A DNA stretch of 64,000 bases, taken from Sphingomonas albertensis. Its GTDB lineage: Bacteria > Pseudomonadota > Alphaproteobacteria > Sphingomonadales > Sphingomonadaceae. The stretch is from NCBI RefSeq assembly GCF_014358075.1, contig NZ_JACONT010000001.1:186001-250000 (forward strand). The letters are read 5' to 3'. The notes below the pieces were generated by a model, which saw nothing but the letters and a program-made list of their open reading frames with translations, did not search any database and had not been told where the DNA came from. The translations under genes were made by a program, and so were the position numbers. Shown here piece by piece: positions 1-6,976 of the stretch. How positions within the stretch are numbered: the first letter of the stretch is position 1; the number at the start of each line of letters is the position of its first letter.

Positions 1-45
1 TCGGGCGGGCTGTACCGGCCACCGAGCCGCTTCCGGAACTGGTAG
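1..45 (+). CDS. mdcA: Malonate decarboxylase alpha subunit, C-terminal end (partial)
   Basis: The window opens in an open frame that codes for 14 residues ending ...PPSRFRNW and stops with TAG at 43-45, seven bases before mdcC. MdcA is the acetyl-S-ACP:malonate ACP transferase subunit of malonate decarboxylase and normally sits directly upstream of mdcC or mdcB. The call rests on position, on the frame that stays open to the window edge, and on a tail that looks like MdcA. The fragment is too short to be certain without the upstream sequence. Confidence 0.55.
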   Translation, partial: SGGLYRPPSRFRNW

Positions 46-52
46 GACAATC

Positions 53-370
53 ATGGAAATTCTCCATTTCGATATCGCCGCGCCGACCCCGGCAGGCGGC
101 ACGCGCGCAATGGCGCTGGTCGGCGTGGTCGCGTCGGGCAATCTCGAGGTGCTGGTCGAGCGCGGCGACGCACCCGATCGATGCGCGATCGAGATCAGCA
201 CTGCCGCCCACGGCTTTCGCGACCTGTGGGACGCAGTGGTCGCCGATTTCGTCGGCAGGCGTGCGGTCGGCGGCCTGCGGATCGCGATCAACGACGGCGG
301 CGCGCGACCCGACACCGTGTCGCTGCGGCTCGCCCAGGGCGTCCGCATGATCGAGGAGCCCGAGGCATGA
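53..370 (+). CDS. mdcC: Malonate decarboxylase acyl carrier protein (delta subunit)
   Basis: Small acyl carrier subunit (105 aa) of biotin-independent malonate decarboxylase, which splits malonate to acetate and CO2 in the cytoplasm. In this family a serine near residue 25-30 carries the 2'-(5''-phosphoribosyl)-3'-dephospho-CoA arm. Here Ser28 lies in the conserved stretch VVASGNLEVL and is the likely attachment site. An AGGA ribosome site lies about six bases before the ATG. The stop overlaps the mdcD start by four bases, so the two are translationally coupled. Length is normal for the family. Confidence 0.93.
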   Translation: MEILHFDIAAPTPAGGTRAMALVGVVASGNLEVLVERGDAPDRCAIEISTAAHGFRDLWDAVVADFVGRRAVGGLRIAINDGGARPDTVSLRLAQGVRMIEEPEA

Positions 371-1389
371 GCAACGTGCACCAGAGCTGGTACGAGGCGG
401 GCGCGCGCGAGCGGATTGCGGCGCTGGTCGACACCGGGAGTTTTGCCGAGTTCGTCGGGCCCGAACAGCGCGAAACGAGCCCGCATCTCGGCATCTTCGA
501 CTTGCCCGCGCAGTTCGACGACGGGATCGTGGTCGGCAGCGCGACGCTAGACGGCACACCCGTGCTCATTGCCGCACAGGAGGGCCGCTTCATGGGCGGC
601 GCGTTCGGCGAGGTGCACGGCGCCAAGCTCACCGGGCTGTTGCGTGCGGCCAAGGCGCTCGGGCGCGACGTGGTGATCGCGTTCGACACCGGCGGCGTTC
701 GCTTGCAGGAGGCCAACGCCGGCGAGATCGCGATCGCCGAGATCATGCGCGCGGTCGCCGAAGCGCGGATGGCGGGCGTCCGCGTCGTCGGGCTGATCGG
801 CGGTCGCGCCGGCTGTTACGGCGGCGGCGGGTTGATCGCGGGATGCTGCTCGACGCTGATCGTGTCCGAACAGGGCCGCATCAGCGTGACCGGCCCCGAG
901 GTGATCGAGACCAACATGGGCGTCGAGGAGTTCGATTCACGCGATCGCGCACTGGTCTGGCGGACAATGGGCGGCAAGCACCGCACGTTGATCGGCGGCG
1001 CGGACGTGTTCGTCGACGACGACGCGGCGGCGTTTCGCGACGCGGCGCGTGCGGCGTTGGTGCGGTCGGCTCGACCGATGTCAGATCGGAGCGCCTCGCC
1101 TGACCCGTTCGCCCCGAGCGAAGTCGAAGGGCTAGGCTCAATCGACGGTGCTTCGACTTCGCTCAGCACGTACGGGAGCGGGGAGCGATCCATTCTCGAT
1201 CTAGAGACGCTAGCGGCTGAGCAGGCGCGCCTCAAGCGCCGGATCGCGCGGTTTGGGGATGCAGTTGACGCCACCGACATCTGGCGCACGCTCGGGATCG
1301 ACGATCCTAAGGCGGTCCCCGATATGCCTGCCGCCGCCTTCGCCACCCTTGCCGCCCAGTATCGGGAGAGCGCCGATGACGCCCGCTGA
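367..1389 (+). CDS. mdcD: Malonate decarboxylase beta subunit, with in-frame repeat insertion
   Basis: Carboxyltransferase-fold subunit that, with MdcE, decarboxylates malonyl-S-ACP to acetyl-S-ACP. The start is the ATG overlapping the mdcC stop, with GAGGAG eight bases upstream. The body matches the crotonase/carboxyltransferase fold of MdcD, with a Gly-rich GGRAGCYGGGG stretch near residue 150. At 340 aa it is clearly longer than the roughly 280-290 aa I expect. Residues about 239-273 are low-complexity (SPDPFAPSEVEG...) and are encoded by a palindromic repeat at 1104-1177. The reading frame survives, and the C-terminal helical part resumes after it. Whether the protein still works is unknown. 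Confidence 0.9.
   Translation: MSNVHQSWYEAGARERIAALVDTGSFAEFVGPEQRETSPHLGIFDLPAQFDDGIVVGSATLDGTPVLIAAQEGRFMGGAFGEVHGAKLTGLLRAAKALGRDVVIAFDTGGVRLQEANAGEIAIAEIMRAVAEARMAGVRVVGLIGGRAGCYGGGGLIAGCCSTLIVSEQGRISVTGPEVIETNMGVEEFDSRDRALVWRTMGGKHRTLIGGADVFVDDDAAAFRDAARAALVRSARPMSDRSASPDPFAPSEVEGLGSIDGASTSLSTYGSGERSILDLETLAAEQARLKRRIARFGDAVDATDIWRTLGIDDPKAVPDMPAAAFATLAAQYRESADDAR
1104..1177. repeat. REP-like inverted repeat inserted in the mdcD coding frame
   Basis: Two arms about 25 bases long face each other. The left arm contains GAGCGAAGTCGAAG (1115-1128) and the right arm contains its complement CTTCGACTTCGCTC (1151-1164). The outer parts, CCGTTCG and CGTACGGG, are also near-complementary. A related element lies between genes at 19875-19966. 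Elements with the GAGCGAAGTCGAAG core are common between genes in sphingomonads (from memory); here one is read in frame through mdcD. Confidence 0.85.
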
Positions 1390-2092
1390 GATCCTCGCCT
1401 CGCTGTTTCCGTCCGGCCATTCGGTATCGGCCGAGGGCGACCTGTTGTTCGGGCAAGGGACGTTGCCCGGCGGTGCGGTCGTCCACGTCGTCGGCGCAAC
1501 CGCGCGCGCGCCGATCGGAATCGATCAGGCGATCCGGCTGTCCGGCGCGGTGCTGGAGATCGCGCGCAGCGACGATGCCGCGCCGATCCTGTTCCTCGTC
1601 GACAGCGCCAGCCAGCGGATGAGCCGCCGCGACGAACTGCTCGGGCTGAGCGAATATCTCGCGCATCTCGCCAAGTCGCTGCTGCTGGCGGAAGCGCGCG
1701 GCCACCGCACGATCGGACTGCTCTACGGCGGCAGCGCGGCGGGCGCGTTCATCGCCACCGCGCTCGCTTGTGGCACGCTGGTCGCATTGCCTGGTGCGCA
1801 CCCCGAAGTGATGGATCTCGCCTCGATGTCACGCGTGACGAAACTGCCGATCGAGGTGCTGGAGGCGAAGGCAAAGACCACGCCGGTCTTTGCGCCGGGT
1901 CTCGGCAACCTCGTCAGCGTCGGCGGTATCGCGGCGGTCTGGGATGCGGACGACAGTCTTGCGGACCAGTTGCAGGCGTTGCTGGCATGTCCGCGCGACG
2001 GTGACGATCGCGCCGCGCTGGGCGAGAAGCGACGCGGACGACCAAAATCCGCGCGTATCGCCGGTGAAGTCGCGGCGGCGGCGCAGGCGTGA
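1376..2092 (+). CDS. mdcE: Malonate decarboxylase gamma subunit
   Basis: Second carboxyltransferase-fold subunit (238 aa), partner of MdcD in decarboxylating malonyl-S-ACP. The ATG at 1376 lies inside the end of mdcD (14-base overlap), so translation is probably coupled. Family features include the Gly/Ala-rich GGSAAGAFIA segment near residue 123 and the PGAHPEVMDLASMSRV stretch near residues 141-156, typical of MdcE. The C-terminus is Arg/Lys-rich and somewhat short for the family. The gene has no sign of damage and sits at its usual place after mdcD. Confidence 0.9.
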   Translation: MTPAEILASLFPSGHSVSAEGDLLFGQGTLPGGAVVHVVGATARAPIGIDQAIRLSGAVLEIARSDDAAPILFLVDSASQRMSRRDELLGLSEYLAHLAKSLLLAEARGHRTIGLLYGGSAAGAFIATALACGTLVALPGAHPEVMDLASMSRVTKLPIEVLEAKAKTTPVFAPGLGNLVSVGGIAAVWDADDSLADQLQALLACPRDGDDRAALGEKRRGRPKSARIAGEVAAAAQA

Positions 2093-2721
2093 TGCGGTTC
2101 GACCGGCACCGCCTGGTCTATCTCGATCCGGCGCGCTGGGGCGAGATATTGGCCGCCCATCCAGTGCTTCAGGTGATCCCAGTCGTCATCGACTGGGTCG
2201 CGAAGGGGTATCCGCTGATCGCGCGTCGCCCGATATGCTACGACACCGCGCGGTTGGTTCCGCTCGGCCTGCCGTTACCGCCATCGCTCGGCAAGCAACG
2301 TCTTGCCGTCGCCGTACCAGCGGATGGGATCCTGTCGAATGCGGCGGCGCCCTTGCTCGCGGACGCGGGGCGGACCGCTCCGGTGGCGTGGCAGGCAACG
2401 ATCGCGGCTCTGGTCGCACTCGATCCCGAGACACGGTGCTTCGGCAGCCTGGCGTGGGCGCATCTGACCGGCCTTCCGTATCTGTCGAAGGCGTCCGATC
2501 TGGATCTCGTCTGGCAGGTCTCGACCGCCGACGCCGCTGCGCGGCTGGCTGCTGCACTGGTGCGGATCGACGCGGAGGCGTCGGTGCGGCTGGATGGCGA
2601 GATCGTGACGCCCACCGGGCTCGCGGTGCAGTGGCGCGAACTCGCTTCCGCCGCGCCCGAGATGCTGGTGAAGGCCGCGGACGGCAACCGCATGATCGCG
2701 CGAACCGAGTTGTTCGCATGA
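2092..2721 (+). CDS. mdcG: Phosphoribosyl-dephospho-CoA transferase
   Basis: Nucleotidyltransferase (209 aa) that attaches the phosphoribosyl-dephospho-CoA prosthetic group to the serine of MdcC, giving holo-acyl carrier protein. The DxD pair in the SDLDLVW motif (about Asp136 and Asp138) fits the metal-binding site of MdcG. The ATG at 2092 shares its A with the mdcE stop (TGATG). A GTG three bases earlier is an alternative start. The gene overlaps mdcB by four bases. The order E-G-B-H places both prosthetic-group maturation genes inside the operon. Confidence 0.87.
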   Translation: MRFDRHRLVYLDPARWGEILAAHPVLQVIPVVIDWVAKGYPLIARRPICYDTARLVPLGLPLPPSLGKQRLAVAVPADGILSNAAAPLLADAGRTAPVAWQATIAALVALDPETRCFGSLAWAHLTGLPYLSKASDLDLVWQVSTADAAARLAAALVRIDAEASVRLDGEIVTPTGLAVQWRELASAAPEMLVKAADGNRMIARTELFA

Positions 2722-3551
2722 CCGCGTTGGCTCGCGCGGCAACGGCGATCGACTCCGCCAGCATCGGCCGGATCGCGACGGACTGCCTCAAGCTGGAAAT
2801 CGCCACCTATCCCAAGCCCGGCTTGGTCAGCCCGGTCGATACCGGCGCGCATGACGACATGGACGCGGCGATGATGAACCGCAGCGCCGAGACGCTCGAA
2901 CCGTTCTTCGCAAGGCTGGCCGATGCAGGCGCGGCCGGCGCGGGCATGGACCGGCTCCGCGCGATCGGAATCGAGGCGGAGGTCGCGATGATGGCGGCGA
3001 CCGGTGGCGTCAACACACACCGCGGCGCGATCTTCGGGATGGGATTGCTCTGTGCAGCCGCGGGGTTTCGCGCCGCGTATCGCGCTTCCGGCACGTTGGG
3101 GGAGATCGTCGCGCACCGCTGGGGCGCCGAGATTCGCCGCGGCCCGGTGGCGCTGCACAGCCACGGCAGCACCGCCGCGCGCCGTCATGCCGCCGGCGGC
3201 GCGCGCGCCGAGGCGGCGACCGGGTTTCCGTCCTTGTACGATATCGCGTTGCCCGCTCTCGCCGAAGCGCGACTGCTGACGGCTGAGGAAGAGGCTCGCC
3301 GCGTCCATGCGCTGATCGCGCTGATCGTCGGCGTGGAGGACACCAACCTGCTCTATCGGGGCGGCACGGAAGGGCTGGCGTTCGCGCAGTCCCGTGCCCG
3401 CACGTTCCTCGCCTCTGGCAGCGTCGCGATCCCCGACTGGCGTGCGCGGGCGGTGGCGATGCACGAGGCTTTCACGGCACAGCGGTTGAGCCCTGGCGGG
3501 TGCGCCGACCTGCTCGCGATGGCACTATTCGTCGAAGCGCGCGGGGCGTGA
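2718..3551 (+). CDS. mdcB: Triphosphoribosyl-dephospho-CoA synthase
   Basis: CitG-family enzyme (277 aa) that makes 2'-(5''-triphosphoribosyl)-3'-dephospho-CoA from ATP and dephospho-CoA, the precursor used by MdcG. Family motifs are clear: KPGLVSPVDTGAHDDM at residues 33-48 and GGVNTHRGAIF at 96-106. The ATG overlaps the mdcG stop by four bases, and the stop overlaps the mdcH start. The frame stays open upstream through mdcG, but that part is not CitG-like, so the internal ATG is chosen. Confidence 0.92.
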   Translation: MTALARAATAIDSASIGRIATDCLKLEIATYPKPGLVSPVDTGAHDDMDAAMMNRSAETLEPFFARLADAGAAGAGMDRLRAIGIEAEVAMMAATGGVNTHRGAIFGMGLLCAAAGFRAAYRASGTLGEIVAHRWGAEIRRGPVALHSHGSTAARRHAAGGARAEAATGFPSLYDIALPALAEARLLTAEEEARRVHALIALIVGVEDTNLLYRGGTEGLAFAQSRARTFLASGSVAIPDWRARAVAMHEAFTAQRLSPGGCADLLAMALFVEARGA

Positions 3552-4459
3552 CTCTCGCTCTGCTCTGCTCGGGACAGGGGCGGCAGGATCGGGCGATGCT
3601 CGATCTGTTCGCAGACGATCCGCGTGCGGCGTCGATTCTGGCGGAGGCCAGCACGCTGCTGGGTCAGGACATCCGGACCCTGCTAAGCCATGCCCCCGAC
3701 TCCGCGCTGTTCGCAAACCGGACGAGCCAGATCCTCTGCGTGACCCGCGGCCTCATTGCGGCTGCCTGCGTGGCGCCGACGGCGCCGTTCGTCATCGCTG
3801 GGTATAGCGTCGGCGAGATGACCGCATGGGGAGTCGCCGGGATCTGGTCTTCCGAGCACACCCTGCGACTGACGGCGGTTCGCGCCGAGGCGATGGATGC
3901 GGCGAGCGGGGCGGACGACGGGCTGGGCTTCGTTCGCGGGCTGGCACGCGAGCATGTGCAAGGGCTGGTGACCCGGTTCGACTGTGCGATCGCGATCATC
4001 AACCCGGACCTTGTGTTCGTCATCGGCGGTGAGCGTCGGCAGGTCGAGCGATGTTGTGCAGCCGCACTGGGAGAAGGAGCGGCGGCGGCAAGACCGATCG
4101 CCGTGCATGTCGCCTCGCATACCCCGCGCCTCGCGGCGGCCGTCGCGGTGTTTCGCAAGCAGCTCGACGACAGCGAACCCGCTCGGCCGACCTGCGGACG
4201 AACCCTGATCGGCGCGGCTGACGCCTCGATCGTGCGTGGTGCAAGCGGCGTTGCAGGGCTGGCGGAGCAGGTCGCAACGACCATCGACTGGGCCGCGGTG
4301 CTCGAAGCGCTGGTCGAGCGCGGTGTCGACCGGGTGCTCGAACTCGGTCCGGGCACCGCGCTCGCCGACATGATGCGCGCGCGCTATCCGACGGTCGAAG
4401 CCCGCTGCGTCGACGACTTCCGTAGCCAGGCCGGCATCACGAACTGGCTCGCGCGCTGA
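3548..4459 (+). CDS. mdcH: Malonate decarboxylase holo-ACP malonyltransferase (epsilon subunit)
   Basis: Malonyl-CoA:ACP transacylase-fold enzyme (303 aa) that loads malonyl onto the MdcC carrier to start the decarboxylation cycle. The FabD-type nucleophile elbow GYSVG contains Ser87, and His191 in the SHTPRLA segment fits the catalytic histidine. The N-terminal LLCSGQG motif is intact. The GTG start overlaps the mdcB stop (GTGA). The frame opens 48 bases earlier, but those residues are Arg-rich and unlike the family. Last gene of the mdc operon, followed by a hairpin. Confidence 0.9.
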   Translation: MTLALLCSGQGRQDRAMLDLFADDPRAASILAEASTLLGQDIRTLLSHAPDSALFANRTSQILCVTRGLIAAACVAPTAPFVIAGYSVGEMTAWGVAGIWSSEHTLRLTAVRAEAMDAASGADDGLGFVRGLAREHVQGLVTRFDCAIAIINPDLVFVIGGERRQVERCCAAALGEGAAAARPIAVHVASHTPRLAAAVAVFRKQLDDSEPARPTCGRTLIGAADASIVRGASGVAGLAEQVATTIDWAAVLEALVERGVDRVLELGPGTALADMMRARYPTVEARCVDDFRSQAGITNWLAR

Positions 4460-4515
4460 CCAAACCACAAGTTACCCGCTGGCGAACCGGCGTTACTGTA
4501 CCGCCCGAAGCTGCC

Positions 4516-4536
4516 CCGCCCGGATTGTCCGGGCGG
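4516..4536. terminator. Hairpin between convergent mdcH and OMP genes
   Basis: A perfect nine-base-pair stem, CCGCCCGGA and TCCGGGCGG, around a three-base loop sits between two convergent genes. There is no clear T-run on either side, so it may work in both directions as a weak or Rho-assisted terminator. Confidence 0.55.
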
Positions 4537-4556
4537 AGTGGGCTTCAGCGTTCGGA

Positions 4557-5210
4557 TCAGAAGCGGACGCCCATCGCATAGGCCACCTGATGCCGGGTCG
4601 GCTTCAGGCTGGCGGTCGCACCGTCGAGTGCCGCCGATACGCGACCGTAGTTGGTGTAGATGTACTCCAGACGTCCATAGACGCCGCCGGTGATCGCCGC
4701 CTCGACGCCGCCGCCGACATGGAAACCGTCGAAGTTGCGATGTTCGTTCTGGTCGGCGAGGATCAGTTCATAGTCCTGATAGTCGACCGAGACGCGGCCG
4801 TTCGAATAGCCACCCTTGCCGTATAGCAGAAACGAATCACCGACGACGGTACCGATGCGGGCACCGGCGGTGATGTTGCGGCCGGCGCGGACGCACAGAC
4901 GATCTTCACCGTAAAGTTCGCCGCAGGCCTTGGTCGTGGAGCCATCGATGCCGGCATAGGCGCCGATCACCAAATTGCCGTTCGTGCGGACGTCGTAGCC
5001 GATCTCGCCGCCATAGGTCACGCCGCTCTTGCCCGCGCTTCGGCTGATGCTGTCGACGCCATCGGACAGAGTCACGCGAACATCCGGATGATCCCAACCG
5101 GCGCGCAGTTCGATCCGGGGGCCGTCGAACGATGGTACGATGTCCTGGGCAAAGGCAGACGTAGAAATACAAGCCACCATAATGGCAGCTGCCGACGCAA
5201 CGATCTTCAT
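4557..5210 (-). CDS. Outer membrane beta-barrel protein (porin/opacity type)
   Basis: A 217-aa exported protein. The start MKIVASAAAI gives a clean signal peptide cut after SAFA, and GGGAG lies a few bases upstream. The mature part has alternating polar and hydrophobic strands rich in Gly, Tyr and Asn, and ends in GVRF with the C-terminal Phe that directs outer-membrane insertion. This pattern fits an eight-stranded OmpA-like or opacity barrel. Two cysteines near the middle (about 100 and 108) may form an extracellular disulfide. No substrate can be read from the sequence, and neighbours on both sides belong to other systems. Confidence 0.8.
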   Translation of the reverse strand: MKIVASAAAIMVACISTSAFAQDIVPSFDGPRIELRAGWDHPDVRVTLSDGVDSISRSAGKSGVTYGGEIGYDVRTNGNLVIGAYAGIDGSTTKACGELYGEDRLCVRAGRNITAGARIGTVVGDSFLLYGKGGYSNGRVSVDYQDYELILADQNEHRNFDGFHVGGGVEAAITGGVYGRLEYIYTNYGRVSAALDGATASLKPTRHQVAYAMGVRF

Positions 5211-5304
5211 GAAATACTCCCGCAGCCGACGCCATCGCCGGCTTGCCTCCAAAGAGCGGAATTTCGTTAAGAAGCCTTTATAGTGCCACCAATCTCGATC
5301 TATT

Positions 5305-5318
5305 TCCCGGAGCCGGGA
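5305..5318. terminator. Possible hairpin after the GH43 gene
   Basis: Perfect six-base inverted repeat TCCCGG / CCGGGA with a two-base gap, just past the stop of the GH43 gene transcribed leftwards. The stem is short and no T-run follows, so the assignment is weak. Confidence 0.3.
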
Positions 5319-5324
5319 GGATCC

Positions 5325-6968
5325 TCAGCGATACCAGGCGTAGGGACCGACCACCGTACCGACGAACCCGCCCGCGGCCTTCGTACTCAGGAACCGGACG
5401 TCGACGTTCTCGGCCAACGTGCTTTTTCCGGCGGCAGTCTGGTAGTCGAAGGCCATGCGATCCTTGTCGGCGCGGATGGTCAGCGTGACGGGACCTGCCG
5501 TTGCGGGTGCCGATGCGATCATCCGCTCCGTCCCCTTGTCCCTGGCGTAGAGTGCCACCACCGGCTTGCCCGCGATCCGCGTCATGCCGAAGAAGAGGTA
5601 GTTCAGGTCGCTCTGCATCGCGACGAGGCCTGCGCGGTCACCGTCGGTGTCGGGCGAGAATCGCAGCGTCGTGGAGATGGTTGCGACGTGATGCTGCTGG
5701 CGCCGCCCCACGAACGCCGGAACACCCTTCAGGTCGCCGATCGGCGTGCCGTGACCGAGCACGAGGTCGCCGCGCTCGAGCCGGTAGAACGGCGTCTTCG
5801 GCGTTCGTACGCCGACCCACTGCATCCCCAGCGTGCTGCCGTCGAAGTCGTCGACATAACCGAAGTCGCCGCTGGTCGGCAGCGGGCCGGCCGCGCTCGC
5901 GGGCAGCCGCGGCTTCGTCCCGACAAACGGTATCGGCTGTCCCTTGGGCAGGATGATCGGCCATCCGTCTTTCCACGTGACCGGCAGGAGAAACGTCTCG
6001 CGGCCGATATTGTAATAGTCGCCTTCGTACGGGCGGACGCCCAGGAAGGTCGCATACCAGTCGCCATGCTGCGTCTGCAACAGCGTGGCGTGGCCCGCCG
6101 AGGTGATCGGATTGGGGCGGGCAGGGTCGAGATCGCGCTGAGTCAGGATCGGATTGTCGGCGTACGGCACGAAAGCCCCCCGCAGGGACTTGGAGCGCAG
6201 CACGACCTGCGAATGGTTGACGCTCGTGCCGCCCTCGGCCGCGGTCAGGTAATAATAGCCGTCCTTGCGAAAGATGTGCGGGCCCTCGATCCAGACCGGC
6301 TTCTTGGAAATGTCGACGCCGCCGTTGATCAGCTGCGTGCTGTCCCCGACCATCTTGCCTGCGCGCCAGTCATATTCCTGGATCCAGATCGCCCGGTGGC
6401 CGTCATAGCGCGGCGGCTCGGCGGGCGCGCGATTGTTGACTATATAGGCCTTGTCGCCTTCCCAATAGATCGAGGGGTCGATGCCTTCGAAGGGTAGCCA
6501 GATCGGGTTCGACCACGGTCCCGCCGGGTCCTTCGCCGTGATCACGAAATTGCCTTTGCACTCGACGCATGTGTTGACGATGTAGAACACGCCGTCGTGG
6601 TACGAGATGTCGGGCGCGAACACCGCCTGCGACGTCCGCATGCCGGTGAAGTCGAGCTGTTCGGACCGGTCGATCGCATTGCCGATCTGCGTCCAGTTCA
6701 CCAGGTCCTTCGACCGGAAGATCGGCAGGCCCGGATAATGCGCGAACGACGACAGGACGAGGTAATAATCGTCGCCGACCCGCGTCACTGAAGGATCGGG
6801 ATAATAGCCGGACAGGATCGGGTTGCGGTACTGGTTCGGCCCGACGGTCACCTTCTCCTGTGCGTGGCCGTCATAGCTGAAGCGGCTGAACCGCGGCGCA
6901 TCGCTGGCCATGGCGGGCGATGCGAGGGCGGCACCCGAGAGCAACAGGGCAAGCGTTTGAAGTTTCAT
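5325..6968 (-). CDS. GH43 beta-xylosidase / alpha-L-arabinofuranosidase, secreted
   Basis: Glycoside hydrolase family 43 enzyme (547 aa) expected to remove xylose or arabinose units from hemicellulose. Signal peptide MKLQTLALLLSG...AMA. The five-bladed propeller domain shows the three GH43 acids: base Asp58 in YPDPS, Asp164 in GIDPS and acid Glu228 in WIEGPH. A C-terminal beta-sandwich (about residues 360-547) is like that of GH43 xylosidases. GAGGA lies five bases before this ATG. Another ATG four codons earlier overlaps the GH9 stop. It forms a two-gene unit with GH9, eight bases apart. Exact substrate is not decidable. Confidence 0.9.
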   Translation of the reverse strand: MKLQTLALLLSGAALASPAMASDAPRFSRFSYDGHAQEKVTVGPNQYRNPILSGYYPDPSVTRVGDDYYLVLSSFAHYPGLPIFRSKDLVNWTQIGNAIDRSEQLDFTGMRTSQAVFAPDISYHDGVFYIVNTCVECKGNFVITAKDPAGPWSNPIWLPFEGIDPSIYWEGDKAYIVNNRAPAEPPRYDGHRAIWIQEYDWRAGKMVGDSTQLINGGVDISKKPVWIEGPHIFRKDGYYYLTAAEGGTSVNHSQVVLRSKSLRGAFVPYADNPILTQRDLDPARPNPITSAGHATLLQTQHGDWYATFLGVRPYEGDYYNIGRETFLLPVTWKDGWPIILPKGQPIPFVGTKPRLPASAAGPLPTSGDFGYVDDFDGSTLGMQWVGVRTPKTPFYRLERGDLVLGHGTPIGDLKGVPAFVGRRQQHHVATISTTLRFSPDTDGDRAGLVAMQSDLNYLFFGMTRIAGKPVVALYARDKGTERMIASAPATAGPVTLTIRADKDRMAFDYQTAAGKSTLAENVDVRFLSTKAAGGFVGTVVGPYAWYR

Positions 6969-6976
6969 GATGGTCC

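Noticed and set aside
2238-3464. Long open frame on the minus strand opposite mdcG and mdcB
   Set aside because: GC-rich coding on the other strand leaves such frames open by chance; the product is Arg-rich with no family pattern, while the plus strand encodes clear MdcG and MdcB.
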